This document shows positions 12,237 through 23,399 of a stretch of 64,000 bases of DNA, one piece after another (the stretch's first letter is position 1; each line of letters opens with the position of its first letter). The notes beneath the pieces are model-generated. The model did not search any database. It was not told where the DNA came from and worked only from the letters and a program-made list of their open reading frames with translations. This DNA comes from Linum tenue (taxonomy: Eukaryota > Streptophyta > Magnoliopsida > Malpighiales > Linaceae), in assembly GCA_946122785.1 (NCBI GenBank), contig CAMGYJ010000002.1, forward strand, positions 53,965,703 to 54,029,702, in the 5' to 3' direction. A program made the position numbers and the translations under genes.

Positions 12237-14468
12237 ATGATGAGCAAAATTCTGTCTCTCCCTCGAGAAATCGTGGTGGACATAGTTTCAAGGCTACCCA
12301 TCTCGTCCCTACTCCAAATCAAGCTTGTCTGCAAATCGTGGCGCCAACTTCTCCAAGACCCTCACCTTCCTTCCCTCCATTTCTCCCGACTCAATACCAC
12401 CATTTCATCGGATCCATGCCTTATTCTACACTCCAGGTATATATATCGCAAGATCTTCCGACGTTTTCTGCCACCAAAATAAATAGGCATAAGAAATAAT
12501 ACCATCGCTTTAAGAGTTAAGCGTACTTATTTATTTTGTTGTTCATGTTATTCTAATTCTTTCGTGAAGTAGTTCCAATATTCAGAAAAACATATATCTA
12601 AATATTCCCTCTTCTTTTTGAAATAGAGAGTTGGACTGCTGAATAATAATTTGATTAGCGGAAGCAAATCGCGGGACGGTGGGAGATAGTACAGGTAGAT
12701 GATCTAACAAGTAGGGTTATTTTGGAATAAGGGAATAGACATTATAAAAATTGAATTTACGATTATGGTTTGATGGGGAGTCATCTTACGGTAACGGATT
12801 TTGAGAAAAAAAAAAAAGTTTACTCATACCACTCGTTACCTTCTTCATACCATGTGCAATCACCTTCATTTTGAAGTCGATTTTGAAAAAAAATTCACAG
12901 AGGGAATGAACTCATCATGATCTATTGGATCTACAAATTTTTCGGGAAAAAAAATACGAGGCCAAAATATACCACCTCATACCACCCTAGTATATGGATG
13001 GTATCTTGTGGTACACAATGTTTAAAGTTGTAAATGACAGTTAGTATATTCACACTATTTTTTTTGACAAGTTAGTATATTCACACTATTAATGTCAATA
13101 TAATTGTGAAGTGCACAATTGATCTTATTTATCTGTTAAAAAAATTAAATTCAGAATTAAAAAAAAAGAAATATAGCGCATTAAAATTTAGAGAGAAACA
13201 AATTGTGATCATTCCATAAATAATGATGTGACGCTGATTAATAGCAAGCCGTTTCTAAGTTTGAATACTTACTACGTCAACCCATATTAGACAAAGTAAT
13301 CTCTTTTAGTGTTAAATTTTCCCCCCCTTTCCTGCCAATAGGAACTGCGCCCACAACGAGCTCTACTTTTTAGATATGTGCTCCTTGGTTAAAGAAGACG
13401 ATGGTCATCCTAACGAGAATAACTTGAAGAAACTGATTGTGCCACCGACGATTTTGAAGTTTGTCGTGTTGGGTTCCTGTCGTGGGATCCTTTGTTTCGC
13501 GAACTTGTCACAGCGCGCAGCGATTTACCTTTACAATCCTCTTCTAGCCGAATTAAAAGAGATCCCCAAAACTATTTGCGGCCCAAGCTACAACATGGGA
13601 TTCGGTTTTCACCAGGGTAAGGGGCAATACAAATATTTTTATCTACCTCTTAAATTTGTCTTGTTTTTTTTTTATGTTGCAATTTTGATCTCATAGACTC
13701 AAAATTACTATAGAGACGAAAGAGTATAAATTGGTGACGATCGTGGCCGTGGTGGACAGAGACTCTCTCCGATTTAGGACAGCAAGATCGTCGGGGTCGG
13801 CTTTATCCGTTATAACCCTAACGGCCCAGAATGGAACACGGCCCAATGAGCCCACGAGTTGGAGAAGATTAGGCTTAGTGCCTTACCACTTCGTCCACCA
13901 GGCTCACCAGGTGCTCGTTTCTGGCCGGCTTCACTGGACTGCTTTTCGCAGGACTCGAGGGCCCAACAAGCATGTGGTGGTGTCGTTTGATCTCTCCGAC
14001 GAGGTAGTTCGAGAAGTCCCTATGCCTTCGATTTGCTCGTGTGAAAGGAATTGTCGGTGTAAGTTGGAGTTAATGGTCGTTGGAGCTCGTCTTGGCATTG
14101 TAGAGTATGATGTTGGTGGGGAGATCAAGATTTGGGTAATGAAGGATTATGGCGCGGAGGAGTCTTGGGCTAATGGGATTTACATTAACGGGGTCGACAT
14201 TAATCGTGACGGTGATGAAACAATTTCGTCGGATAATATTGGTTCAGCGAGGAGATTGCGCACTTATTTTCACGAAACCTCGGATTTTAGGGTTTTGTGG
14301 GTGATGAGAAATGGAGAGGTCTTGCTGGAGTACAAGAGGAGAGGTTTGATTTGTTATGATCCTGGAAATAGGACTTGGAGAGATGTTTTGCCACAGGGAG
14401 GAGGATTGTTTGTTAATGGGTTCAATGCATTTGTTCATGATGGTAGGTTTTTCGAGATTGATTGTTGA
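12237..14468 (+). CDS. F-box protein with F-box-associated domain, three exons
   Basis: The proposed exons are 12237-12436, 13342-13616 and 13714-14468, giving 409 residues. Both introns have GT-AG ends (CCAG|GTATAT...AATAG|GAAC; CAGG|GTAAGG...TATAG|AGAC) and the phases join cleanly. The F-box is at about residues 6-46 (LPREIVVDIVSRLPISSLL, VCKSW). The F-box-associated domain follows: GSCRGILCF, YNP, GFGF...TKEYKL spanning the second splice, GRLHW and IWVMKDYGAEESW. The role is presumed to be the substrate receptor of an SCF ubiquitin ligase with unknown target. It shares domain order with the F-box gene at 5779-6993 but lies on the opposite strand and has introns, so the two are family members rather than a recent tandem pair. 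The start could be the first or second Met (MM). No lesion was seen; exon borders are by eye. Confidence 0.82.
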
Positions 14469-15255
14469 CCGTTGTATGCAAAAAGTCGGTGATATAGTAT
14501 TTTGTGTTTAAATCGTGATTTAATCATTGTTCACTTGAACTATAGCAGGCAATTTTTTCAATCGAACCGTCAGTATAGTATAGTTTTGCGAACACTGAAA
14601 CCCCACAGAGAAGAAAAGAGAACAAAAAAAAGATAGAAATCCTCTTCCTTTTCCCTTCCCTTCGTTGGATTTTGATCATTGACTGTCTCAAATCAAGGGC
14701 AAAGTCAGGAGTACCGAAACAACATGCTAGAATGTAGGACCTGCAGGTGGGAACCACGTCGGAAAATAGTTGAGAATTTAGTCTATGAGTATGGGGGCTT
14801 ATGAAAAATAAATGGAAACAAACACACTAATGAAACGCTCATAGGGTTGATCTGATTTTGGACTTCTAGATATGGGTTATGTAAGGGAAAAGATAAAAAA
14901 AAAAATATAGCATTGTTGCGTGAGATACATTCGGGGAAAAAACATAATTGGGAGGTTCATTTCAGTGCAAAACTAACCCAAATCCAAGCGCATAAAAGAA
15001 GCTAGGAGACCGAAGCCCTTTCTGAAAAGGTTAAATGCATATGAACTCAACCAAATCTATCTTAGTGAACAGTAACCTCAATTAATCTTCATATAATAAA
15101 ATTAGTTAATTAATATGTCAACATGAGCCATGATGTCCTTGTACGTGTTACTTGAAATAATGGAAGCATGATGAGCATGTAATGTTTTTGAAACAATAGA
15201 CGGAGACGAAAAATTACATTGATTTTGAAAAGGAAAAATGTATAAAATAAAAGTG
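14469..15255. other. Intergenic DNA downstream of the F-box gene
   Basis: No gene or bounded repeat recognised. Confidence 0.5.
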
Positions 15256-15263
15256 TCTACCAT

Positions 15264-15760
15264 TAGGGCGGTTAATGATCGGAGCCGAGTCGAGTTTTGC
15301 CATAGTTCGGGCTCGGCTCGTTAATATATTTCCAAGCTCGAGCTCGAGCTCGTTTATGAAAATGAAAGCTCGAGCACGGTTCGAGCTCGGCTCATCAAAT
15401 AAGTTTAACGAGCCCAAATCGAGTTAAGCTCATAAAATGTTCATAATAGCTCAAGATTGACCTAAAACTGGGCAAAAAATTGCATTCAAACCTATAGCAA
15501 AGTCTAGCAAAACAAAGCACAATATTTATTCCAATTTTAAGACATAAAATCCATGAATTTTAATCTTTTCTTATGCCAAAATGTTAAATAAGCTTGTTCG
15601 CGAGCTTTCGAGCTGAACATGGTATGGCTCGAGTTCGACTCGTTTAGTTAACGAACTTGTTCGCGAGCCGGCTCGATTAAGACGAATCGAGTTTCGAACG
15701 AGTTCTTCTCAAGTCGAACGCCGAGCCGTTCATGAGTGGCTTGGTTCATTAACAGCCCTA
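15264..15760. mobile_element. Non-autonomous hAT element
   Basis: The ends TAGGGCGGTTAATGA (left) and TAGGGCTGTTAATGA (right, other strand) are flanked by a perfect 8-bp duplication TCTACCAT (15256-15263 and 15761-15768), the signature of hAT transposition. The 497-bp body is non-coding and rich in GAGCTCGAG/CGAGCTC words, which fold on each other. No transposase. Confidence 0.9.
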
Positions 15761-15899
15761 TCTACCATGTAACAAACTTTGTTAGCTCTTATGCTACGTT
15801 ACCCTTGAAGCTAAAATATAAACGGCTTGGTTCATTAAATCTACCATGTAACAAACTTCGTTAGCGCTTATGCTACGTTACCTTGAAGCTAAAATATTA
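15738..15899. repeat. 86-bp-period tandem duplication overlapping the hAT end
   Basis: GGCTTGGTTCATTAA at 15738 recurs at 15824, followed in both copies by TCTACCATGTAACAAACTT and about 60 more similar bases. The first copy still has the last bases of the hAT element (CAGCCCTA) between these words. The second copy lacks most of them. The duplication therefore happened after the hAT insertion. Confidence 0.8.
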
Positions 15900-18469
15900 A
15901 TTTTGTTCCTTCATCATTGGCAAAATTTATCCATGTCATTCCTCTGGCTCCCACACAATTATTTTCATCTCCACTACTACCACTGTGCACCTAGCTAGCT
16001 ACTTACTTTTTGCGACATAATACTTTGTCTTATTATTACTTAATTAATACGATGATTAAAAGTTGCAGGGCACTTCCAAAATCTTGTGGAAAAAGATAAG
16101 AAAGTGAAAGGACTAGGCATATGGTTAATAATTGAGTTGCATAGTTGCCTAGCTGAATATTGGGTCCATTCAATTGCTCACATGGAACCTTTTTCTTTTG
16201 TTGAATTTTGACGGGAGTGTTTCATTAGTTGTGAGTTACCATCAGCCTTAGTATTGGACATTCAGACTTTAGGGTTCCACTAAAGTGAAACTTTTTTATG
16301 GCTCAAAGAGACAAAAGTAAAAACCTAAGATAAGAGGAGGGTTTCATAGTAACTTTTTGGTGCAACGAAGTATTACAACAGTTGGTATGAATAGTTTTGA
16401 AAGTTATAAGTGAAGTTTCAAAATGTCATATTGTTGGATAGAGTTTTGCAAAAGGTATACAAGAATATATTTCTCTCTTAAGGGTATGGATGACACATGA
16501 AAATTACTCTTTTTTACCTTCATATTATGATCATAACTTCACATGATTGTCATACATTTATCGTCATAACATCTTGGATTTGATACGTGATTACTGGAAG
16601 TGAATTCTATTAGGACTAGGCTTTATCAATTTGATGCACTCTTAGTAGTGTTTCGTGTGTTTTCAGGCTTGGCAACTTGATAGACCACTTTGTGTGTGTT
16701 AAGGGACTTCAAGACATGACTACTAGGATCTAGAACCAAGAAATGAAGAGAGGACAAAAACAGTGTCGGAATCAGTAGCCTAATCAACAAAATGGCACTC
16801 GGGCTATCATTTTGAGGCTCATCCAGAAATCGCCAGTCTTCAAGGAATATACTTTTCATTGTGGCGAAGCTAAAAGAGGTCGATTGGGACTCGAAGATGC
16901 ATTAGATGATCGTCCTATCTCCCCAAAAACCCCCAAGAGAAAGTCCATAAAAAGACTTATAGGGAGGAGGAGTTTGGTAACTAGTGATAGGAGAAATTAG
17001 AGGGTTGTTACTCTGTTGATGGAGTAACTAACATGACTTACAATGACACCGGTTACCAGAGGCAAATCGGCCCAGAATCAGCAGCCTAGTATCCTATATC
17101 TTTGTTCTAGGCACCAATTTGTAGAACTCGTTGGGATTCTTGTTTCGACTGATGTATCCCATGCATTTCGTCCATGTGGCCAACTAGCTCCCTTAGTTGC
17201 ACAGGTGGACGAACCCTAGACGTTCTAGACTTTGTAAAGTTTGATTTTGGTATATATACGATGTTTTTATTCCTTTATCTTTTTCTTGTTCTTTTGTGGT
17301 ATCTATTGCCAATTGATTGAGAGATTCTGGAAACATACATGCCTTTGAGATTTATGCCTCAAAATTCTTGTCATATAGGATGAAGTTCGGACAGGCCATC
17401 CTACACGATCAATCTTCAATCAGTTGAATTATGCGACACTTCAACAGGAAATCCATTGGGTCTTTGTTATCTATTAGTTCCGATAAATGTTTTGACACAA
17501 GGTAGGAATAGATATCACTTGGATCAAGTAGCTCGTATGTTGCCAAGATCGATGTTACGAGTGTAAGGAATTATAGGAGGAGCTTGCATGTGTAAGACCT
17601 CATTCTTCGGCTTCTTACACTCGCCATTAGATATAGTTTTACTTTTCTGTTTTTTTTTTTCATTCTATTATGTAAAAAAAAGGGGAACTTTAAACCTGGA
17701 GGCATCTCAACCTCCACAATCACCTTTTAAAACCATAGAACTCGTCCCTCACCACCTGAGTAAGTGATTGTGAGAGGCCCTAAGAAAATACCACCCTGAT
17801 CTTAGAACAAGGTAAATTTGACCACAAACTACAATAGGATCAGGTATACTGCTTGGGGCGACCGACTATTGTAGGAGAGGGAGGACCTAAAAGACATCTG
17901 TACCACACACATGAGCGTTCGCCGATTGGATTAAGTCTATAAATTTTGGAGAAATTTTAAATTAGTTATATGGTTCCTTTTCTATACAATAAAAAAATGT
18001 ATTGAAGGATAATTAATACCATATTCCATTTTATTGACTTACGTAATTAGCGTGACGTATTCCTCGCGAAGAGTGTACACGAAGGGTTTTGGCTCTTATT
18101 AATATTCAATTCCCAAGAACCTCTATAGACACGGTAAAGAGAGAAGAAACAAAAAAGGGAGAGACTCAGAGAACTCTAATTTTTCACAAGCCGAAAGTAA
18201 TAAAGATTGGTTATTTTATCCTAGATGCGATTGGCTGATAGTCTGTCGTGTGCAATATAAAATAGTGTCGTGAACATCTTATAGAGAGTGACATAGTCTG
18301 CGACTCTGGCATAATTGGCGATCATAGTTTCTATTGTTCGTTTTCTAACAATTTTAAGACCTTGTGTTATTGCTTTAATGATCGAATAGAAAACCGGATC
18401 TAGCACAAGAGATATCATTCGCCTTTTTGCTTCCAAGGAGCCAATTTCAGCTGCTGGAAACAGAAGATG
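15900..18469. other. Intergenic DNA, possibly old retrotransposon sequence
   Basis: No host gene recognised in about 2.6 kb. The region just left of the copia gag fragment (about 18000-18470) may contain the 5' LTR and leader of that element, but no matching second LTR was found. Confidence 0.4.
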
Positions 18470-18966
18470 ATATTTTACCCGACGACTAAAAAATTTCTAA
18501 ATTGCCTCACCTCGATGCCCGTGGATCATACCGAAGTAGCAATCGATGAGAAGAAGGCTACTGGCGCAAGGGTGAAAAATATTGCCTTTTGTTTAAGAAC
18601 TATATCCAGTTGATGATTTAAATGACTACTATATGGATTAGCACAACACCACGATGATGGTCTGGAATGTTCTCATAAGAACAATGATAACGAGGAGTCT
18701 GGAACCAAGAAGTATGATGTCACTCGCTACCTGCGTTACCAGATGGTGGATGAAAAATCTTTCGAGGTTCAATCCCATGAACTTTGGTAAAGTGATCCTG
18801 AGATCGTCTTTGAAGGTATGCCTCTTGACCATCAATCTAAAGTTCAATGGAAAGTTTGGCATAAAACCAAAAAATTTCACTGGAAAGTTTGGTAACTCAC
18901 CTAAGGATAGAGGTTGAAGTTCGAAAACAAGATATGAAAGAACAAGTGATGGTTGTTGGTATAGGT
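18470..18966 (+). pseudogene. Ty1-copia gag fragment (left half of a split element)
   Basis: In mixed frames the plus strand reads YDVTRYLRYQMVDEKSFEVQ, then EGMPLDHQ and an HKTK...W stretch, matching the UBN2-type gag order of plant copia elements. Stop codons and frameshifts are frequent. The reading breaks at 18966, where a gypsy-derived insertion begins, and resumes in copia sequence after 21400, so the two are halves of one element. Confidence 0.7.
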
Positions 18967-19609
18967 TAATGATGACTCGATATTTGCACATGTTTTCCCC
19001 GTTGTTTCTTGATCATTTAAGCTTGCATTATCGCTTCTTTGGCCTATTTTACGCTAGGTTGTGTTCCTTTGTCACATTTTAGGTCCTAGCACATAAAGTG
19101 AAGCGTAGGCGCAAGTTTCAAGTCAACCGGAGATCAATTGGCGACTCGGGGGAAGAAACTCGGGTATGAGTTGAAGAAGAATGGATTTCTACCTCAGTTT
19201 GTGACTATATAATCATGTAATCTTGTCATGAGATGAAATAGGACGAGACTACAAGCGTCTGGGATCAAACGACACCTGATTTGGAGTCCGAACGAGGGAG
19301 AAACGAAGAATCAAAGATAGGGGAAAATTGGTTTCGGGCTTCTCTGAGAAACAGAAGGGGGCCCTGTCGTGACGCTAAAATCCCCGGTAGGGAATTTTTG
19401 GCATTGACCGGGGATTTTCCCCTGTCTCCAGACGTTGTGTTTTGAAGATACCCGGTCGTCGCCTAAAATACCCGACAGGGGATTATGACCGGGGATCGCG
19501 AACGCAGGCTGTTAAAAGCCTGTTTTGTGCATTTTTGCAAGGGGAGAGCTGGGTTTTGGATCCCAAACACCCAAGGGACGAACCGAAGAGAGAGAGGGCG
19601 ATCTGAATC

Positions 19610-20668
19610 ATGGATCCTCATGGCTTCTCTAACCATTGGGGGTATCCACCACCGTCCGAGTGGTATTACCCCGAGACCCCCTGGAGCAATCAAGGAGGAG
19701 AAGACTATGGATTCGGGTTCCAGTACCAACCCCCTTACTACGGAGAACAATCAGACCCCTGGGCATATCAAGAACAACCTCATTACCAAGAAGAATTTCT
19801 CCCACAACCAGAAGGGCCATCGGACCTGGAGTTACCCATGGCGGCCTTCACAGGCCATTCTGCAGAGCCATGCTACACTCCACAGCCAGATCCAAACTAT
19901 GAATTGAGGCTTCTCATGGAGCAGTTTGCTTGAGACAGTGAGAGATCATGGTCCAGGATGGATCTTTGTACCCAGGCCTATCGTGAAACAGAGGAGATCC
20001 TCATGAGCATTAAGAAGAGCGTCGATGATCTTGAGCGATCTTATGCACAACCTGCTCCAGATCACCCTTCTGCTACCATATTAGAAGAGGAGGAGGAAGA
20101 AGAAGGCTACAAGGACATTGTGGAGCACACTGAAGTTGTCACGGAGAGCTCCCGTGATGATCATGATCAGGAATGTCCTGTCGTAGCCGACCACACCTTC
20201 CCACATCCCAAACTGAGCTTTGAAGAGGCGGGCATGAGTGAAGAGATGCAAGAAGATCGCATGAAAGAAATTGCTTGGCAACTTGCTCTCCAATCCGTGC
20301 TAGAAGAAGAAGAGCGAGAAAGGGTACAGAAAGAAGTTGGGGAGGATGACGAAAGTGAAGCAGAAGGAGTTCTTGAGCATTTCCCAGGGGTGATACCACA
20401 TGAAGAAGGAAGGGAGGTTGAAGAAGCACTTGGCGTCCAGGCCGAGGACGAAGTTGAAGTGGAAGAAGCTTGCACCGGCCATGAGTTACATGTGATATCT
20501 CCACCAAATTTTGAGGAACTGCTTAGCAAGGACCCATTTGCAGTGTCTCTTTGCCAGACCAAGGCCACATCAACATCGGTTCATCTTGGTGGACGCGATG
20601 GTGGTCAATCGATGTTGTCATATCTGGTTTGGGGCAATGAGACGAGAGAAGAGAAGAAGAGGTCTTGA
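19610..20668 (+). pseudogene. Retrotransposon gag-like ORF with one in-frame TGA
   Basis: A frame of 353 codons opens at the ATG at 19610 and closes at 20668. It is interrupted once, by a TGA at 19931-19933; the frame continues without shift. The first part (about 107 residues) is rich in Pro, Tyr, Gln and Trp (WGYPPPSEWYYPE). The second part is very acidic with runs of Glu and predicted coiled-coil character, ending near ISPPNFEELLSKDPFAV. I do not recognise a catalytic domain. Position and composition suggest a gag-like product of an Athila/Tat-type element. Whether the TGA is a lesion or is read through cannot be told from sequence alone. Confidence 0.6.
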
Positions 20669-20837
20669 GGGTGGAGACGTCATCCACATCAAGTGCACGA
20701 GCTTCCATCACCTGTCATACCACATGCTCGTGACTTGAGACTCCACCTCATCGACGAGAACCTCAACTTCAAAGAGGTTCTGGGGTGGACCGAAACTTAG
20801 GAGCCATCGTCCGGCTCACGACGTGAAAGAAGCGCTT

Positions 20838-20855
20838 GTTGGGAGGCAACCCAAC
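20838..20855 (+). other. Hairpin in the gypsy 3' region
   Basis: GTTGGG-AGGCAA-CCCAAC forms a perfect 6-bp stem with a 6-nt loop, preceded by GAAGCGCTT. A related but mismatched version (AGGGAGGCAACC) occurs near 25014 after another gypsy pol remnant. Confidence 0.6.
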
Positions 20856-21400
20856 CAGTCGGTTTGCATTTCTTTCCTTATTTCTCTTCGGTTGAGTCAG
20901 TTTTGTTCTTTGATTTTAGAGTCAATAACTCAACCTTTGTGAGATTTTGTGTGATGTTTGTGTTCCGACTACTCTCTCCTCCTGGAATGCACCGCCTGCC
21001 CTGTCCACCATCATTCACCGTTGATCTGGTAACTTCGTTCTACCCTCCTTATCTTTCCTCCATTGAGGACAATGTCGTGATTAAGTGTGGGGGGATGTTC
21101 GATTATGAATGCGTGTGAATGTTTGGCTGTATGTGTGTGCTTGGATCCTAGTCCATTGTCCAAATTTTGATTTGAGGGCTCCAAGTACGTGTTCCTTGCA
21201 ATTGCCTGCTCAGTATGCTTTGAATTGACAGTCTCTATAGTAATGTGCAACCTAGGGAGGTAGTGTAGCACTATGGAGGATGTTGATGCATTTAAGAAGT
21301 CTCCTTTCGTCTTCATATTGTGTTGGTTGATTGTTTGAATTAGTGATCTTAGGACCCTTGAATTAGTTTCAAAGAACAAGTGATGGTTGTTGGTATAGGT

Positions 21401-22152
21401 GTTCCACTTTGAAACCAAATCAGAAGAGTTTCAAGAGCTAGAACCAAAAGATCCGCACCAACGAGAATAGTGCCCCTTGTGGTAAGCAAAGGGCCAAGGG
21501 TCACTCTTCTCTGTTTCTCTGCTATAATTGGGAGAAACCAAGTCATATGACACTAGTGTTAATTGAATGAATAAGATGATTTGGTGGCTATGATCACAAA
21601 GATGATAGTTGAAGTTGACCTCACTGCTAACTCATAGTATGGGGTTGGATAAGGATGTCTCGAAGAATGTATGTAATAATCGTGCTACATTCAAAATGTA
21701 CATTGAGGCAACTGGTAATAATCAATTGTTGTTGGGGACTGCCCACATAACTATGGTTGCTGGTTCTGGGAATGTGGAGCTAAACTTTACCTCTGGAAAG
21801 ATGCTGACTCTGTAAGGCGTTTTGCACACTCTAGAGATAAGGAGGAATCTTGTTTCGGGTTATCTTCTTAATAAATCTATGTTTAATCAAGCTATAGGAG
21901 CTGACTGGTATACCCCTACTAAGAATGGAATTTTTTGAGAAAGGGGTATGGTTGTGATGGAATATTTAAATTGAATGTTGAAGTGAATAAGATGAAGTCT
22001 TCTATTTACATGTTATGTTATTTTAATGTTCGGCATAATTGTCTATGTCATATGAACAAATGGATTATGAAGAATTTGAGTAACTTAGGACACATCCAAG
22101 ACTATCGTTGGATGAATTTGATAAATGCAAATTCTCTATCCAAGCTAAAATA
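21401..22152 (+). pseudogene. Ty1-copia protease/pre-integrase fragment (right half of the split element)
   Basis: After a decayed zinc-knuckle-like CYNWEKPSHM segment, the plus strand reads NRATFKMYIEATGN, VELNFTSGKMLTL, RRNLVSGYLLNKS and RKGYGCDGIFKLNVEVNK. This is the order seen between protease and the GAG-pre-integrase domain of copia elements. Several frameshifts and stops are present. It continues the gag fragment at 18470-18966. Confidence 0.78.
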
Positions 22153-22539
22153 ACGAAAGTATCTCATATATGTGTGTTTAAAGAATCGGAACCCCTAGCA
22201 GAGTGTTTATAAAAAGTGTTTTAAACGCTCTAGTTTAAAATCTATTTATAGTTCAAGAAAAGGGGTGTATTATAGAGTTTTCCTTCTAAAAATTTGGCCA
22301 AAAGTATCCTTGTACAACTTGAACTCGAACTTTTTCAACTTTGAACTAGAAGATTCCCTTGGGCTTGGGCCCGAGCGGCATAAGTGTAGCAGTTTCCCAA
22401 GAAATAGTAATTAGACCATTGATAACATCCAAAATAGTGTTATTTAGATCCCATATTAAATTTTATTTCGAGTCATTTTATGTTCTTCATGGTCAATATA
22501 TCGTCAAATATATTTGTTCCTTTGAGAAAATATTAGAAT
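22153..22539. other. Transposon-rich spacer
   Basis: No gene or bounded element recognised. Confidence 0.4.
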
Positions 22540-23250
22540 ATTAGGGTGTATTGGATGATATGAATGTTTTAGGTACAATGGTGTGCACAAGTATAGAGAA
22601 TGGTCCATATCCCGAGATCACGGCCAGAGCATGAATGATCACAATCGGGAACAGAGGACGCAAAGCTGTGGAACAAGATCACAACCTTCAGTGCAAAGAT
22701 CACGACTGCGAAGATGGAGGTCTTAAGTGTGAACTTTTGAAGGAACCTACAAGGAAGGAGCAGAAAGTCTTGATAGTCGACTCACGACCTTTTTCATCTG
22801 GGGCCACGAAGAAGATCAAGTTCAGGACTCATAGATCGCGACCGTGAACTCAGGCTGCGAAAATCCCAACTTTCAAAGCGCAAGATGAAAAGCTCAAGAT
22901 CGCGGCCTTCCCTTCACAGTTCGCACCTGTGAAGTCTCCCAGCATGACCATGAACTTTTCCAAATCCTGGAAATCTATAAATAGGGGTTCCTCCCCCTAT
23001 ATTGTGAGTGGAAATTGATTGAGGATTTCTGGGTTTTAAGAGAGATAAAGTTATATATAGAAGGTGAAGGAAGTAGAAGAGGAGAAGAAGGAAGGTAGCT
23101 CTCCAACATCAAGGATTCTTCTATCGTCTTCCATGTATCTTCTTCCCTTTTACGGGGTAGTTCTCTAAGGTACTAGGTGTAAAACGCCCCAAACCCTAGA
23201 TTTAATCTTTGATTGTAGATGTAATTGTGTTAGGGTTTATGGTGACGGAT
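22540..23250 (+). mobile_element. Gypsy LTR-like segment
   Basis: A TATA-like TCTATAAATAGGG (near 22974) precedes a transcribed-leader-like stretch and the words CCATGTATCTTCTTCCCT and CTCTAAGGTACTAGG. The same words occur in the same order on the minus strand at about 56900-57774, so both are copies of one LTR family. The outer limits could not be set exactly. Confidence 0.6.
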
Positions 23251-23399
23251 GCTAAATTCTTGTCCACTTTGTAGGCACAAATGCGTTGGAGACCGCGAAG
23301 GAGAAGCTTACACATTCTCCCATCATGATGACTCCGGACTGGTATCTACCATTCTAGCTGATGTGCGACGCCAGTGACTATCTTGTGTGATCAGTGTTG

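Larger units (their letters stand above)
18967..21370 (+). mobile_element. Gypsy (Athila/Tat-like) derived insertion inside the copia element
   Basis: It starts with LTR-like sequence (TGATGACTCGATATTTGCACATG region, about 18969) and runs through a long gag-like frame (19610-20668). It then passes the post-pol hairpin GTTGGGAGGCAACCCAAC (20838-20855) and the purine-rich 3' motif ending AAGTGTGGGGGGATG (about 21085-21099). Reverse transcriptase and integrase are missing, so it is an internally deleted or non-autonomous derivative. A 30-bp copia sequence is present on both sides (18937-18966 and 21371-21400). No second LTR is present at the right edge. Confidence 0.6.
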
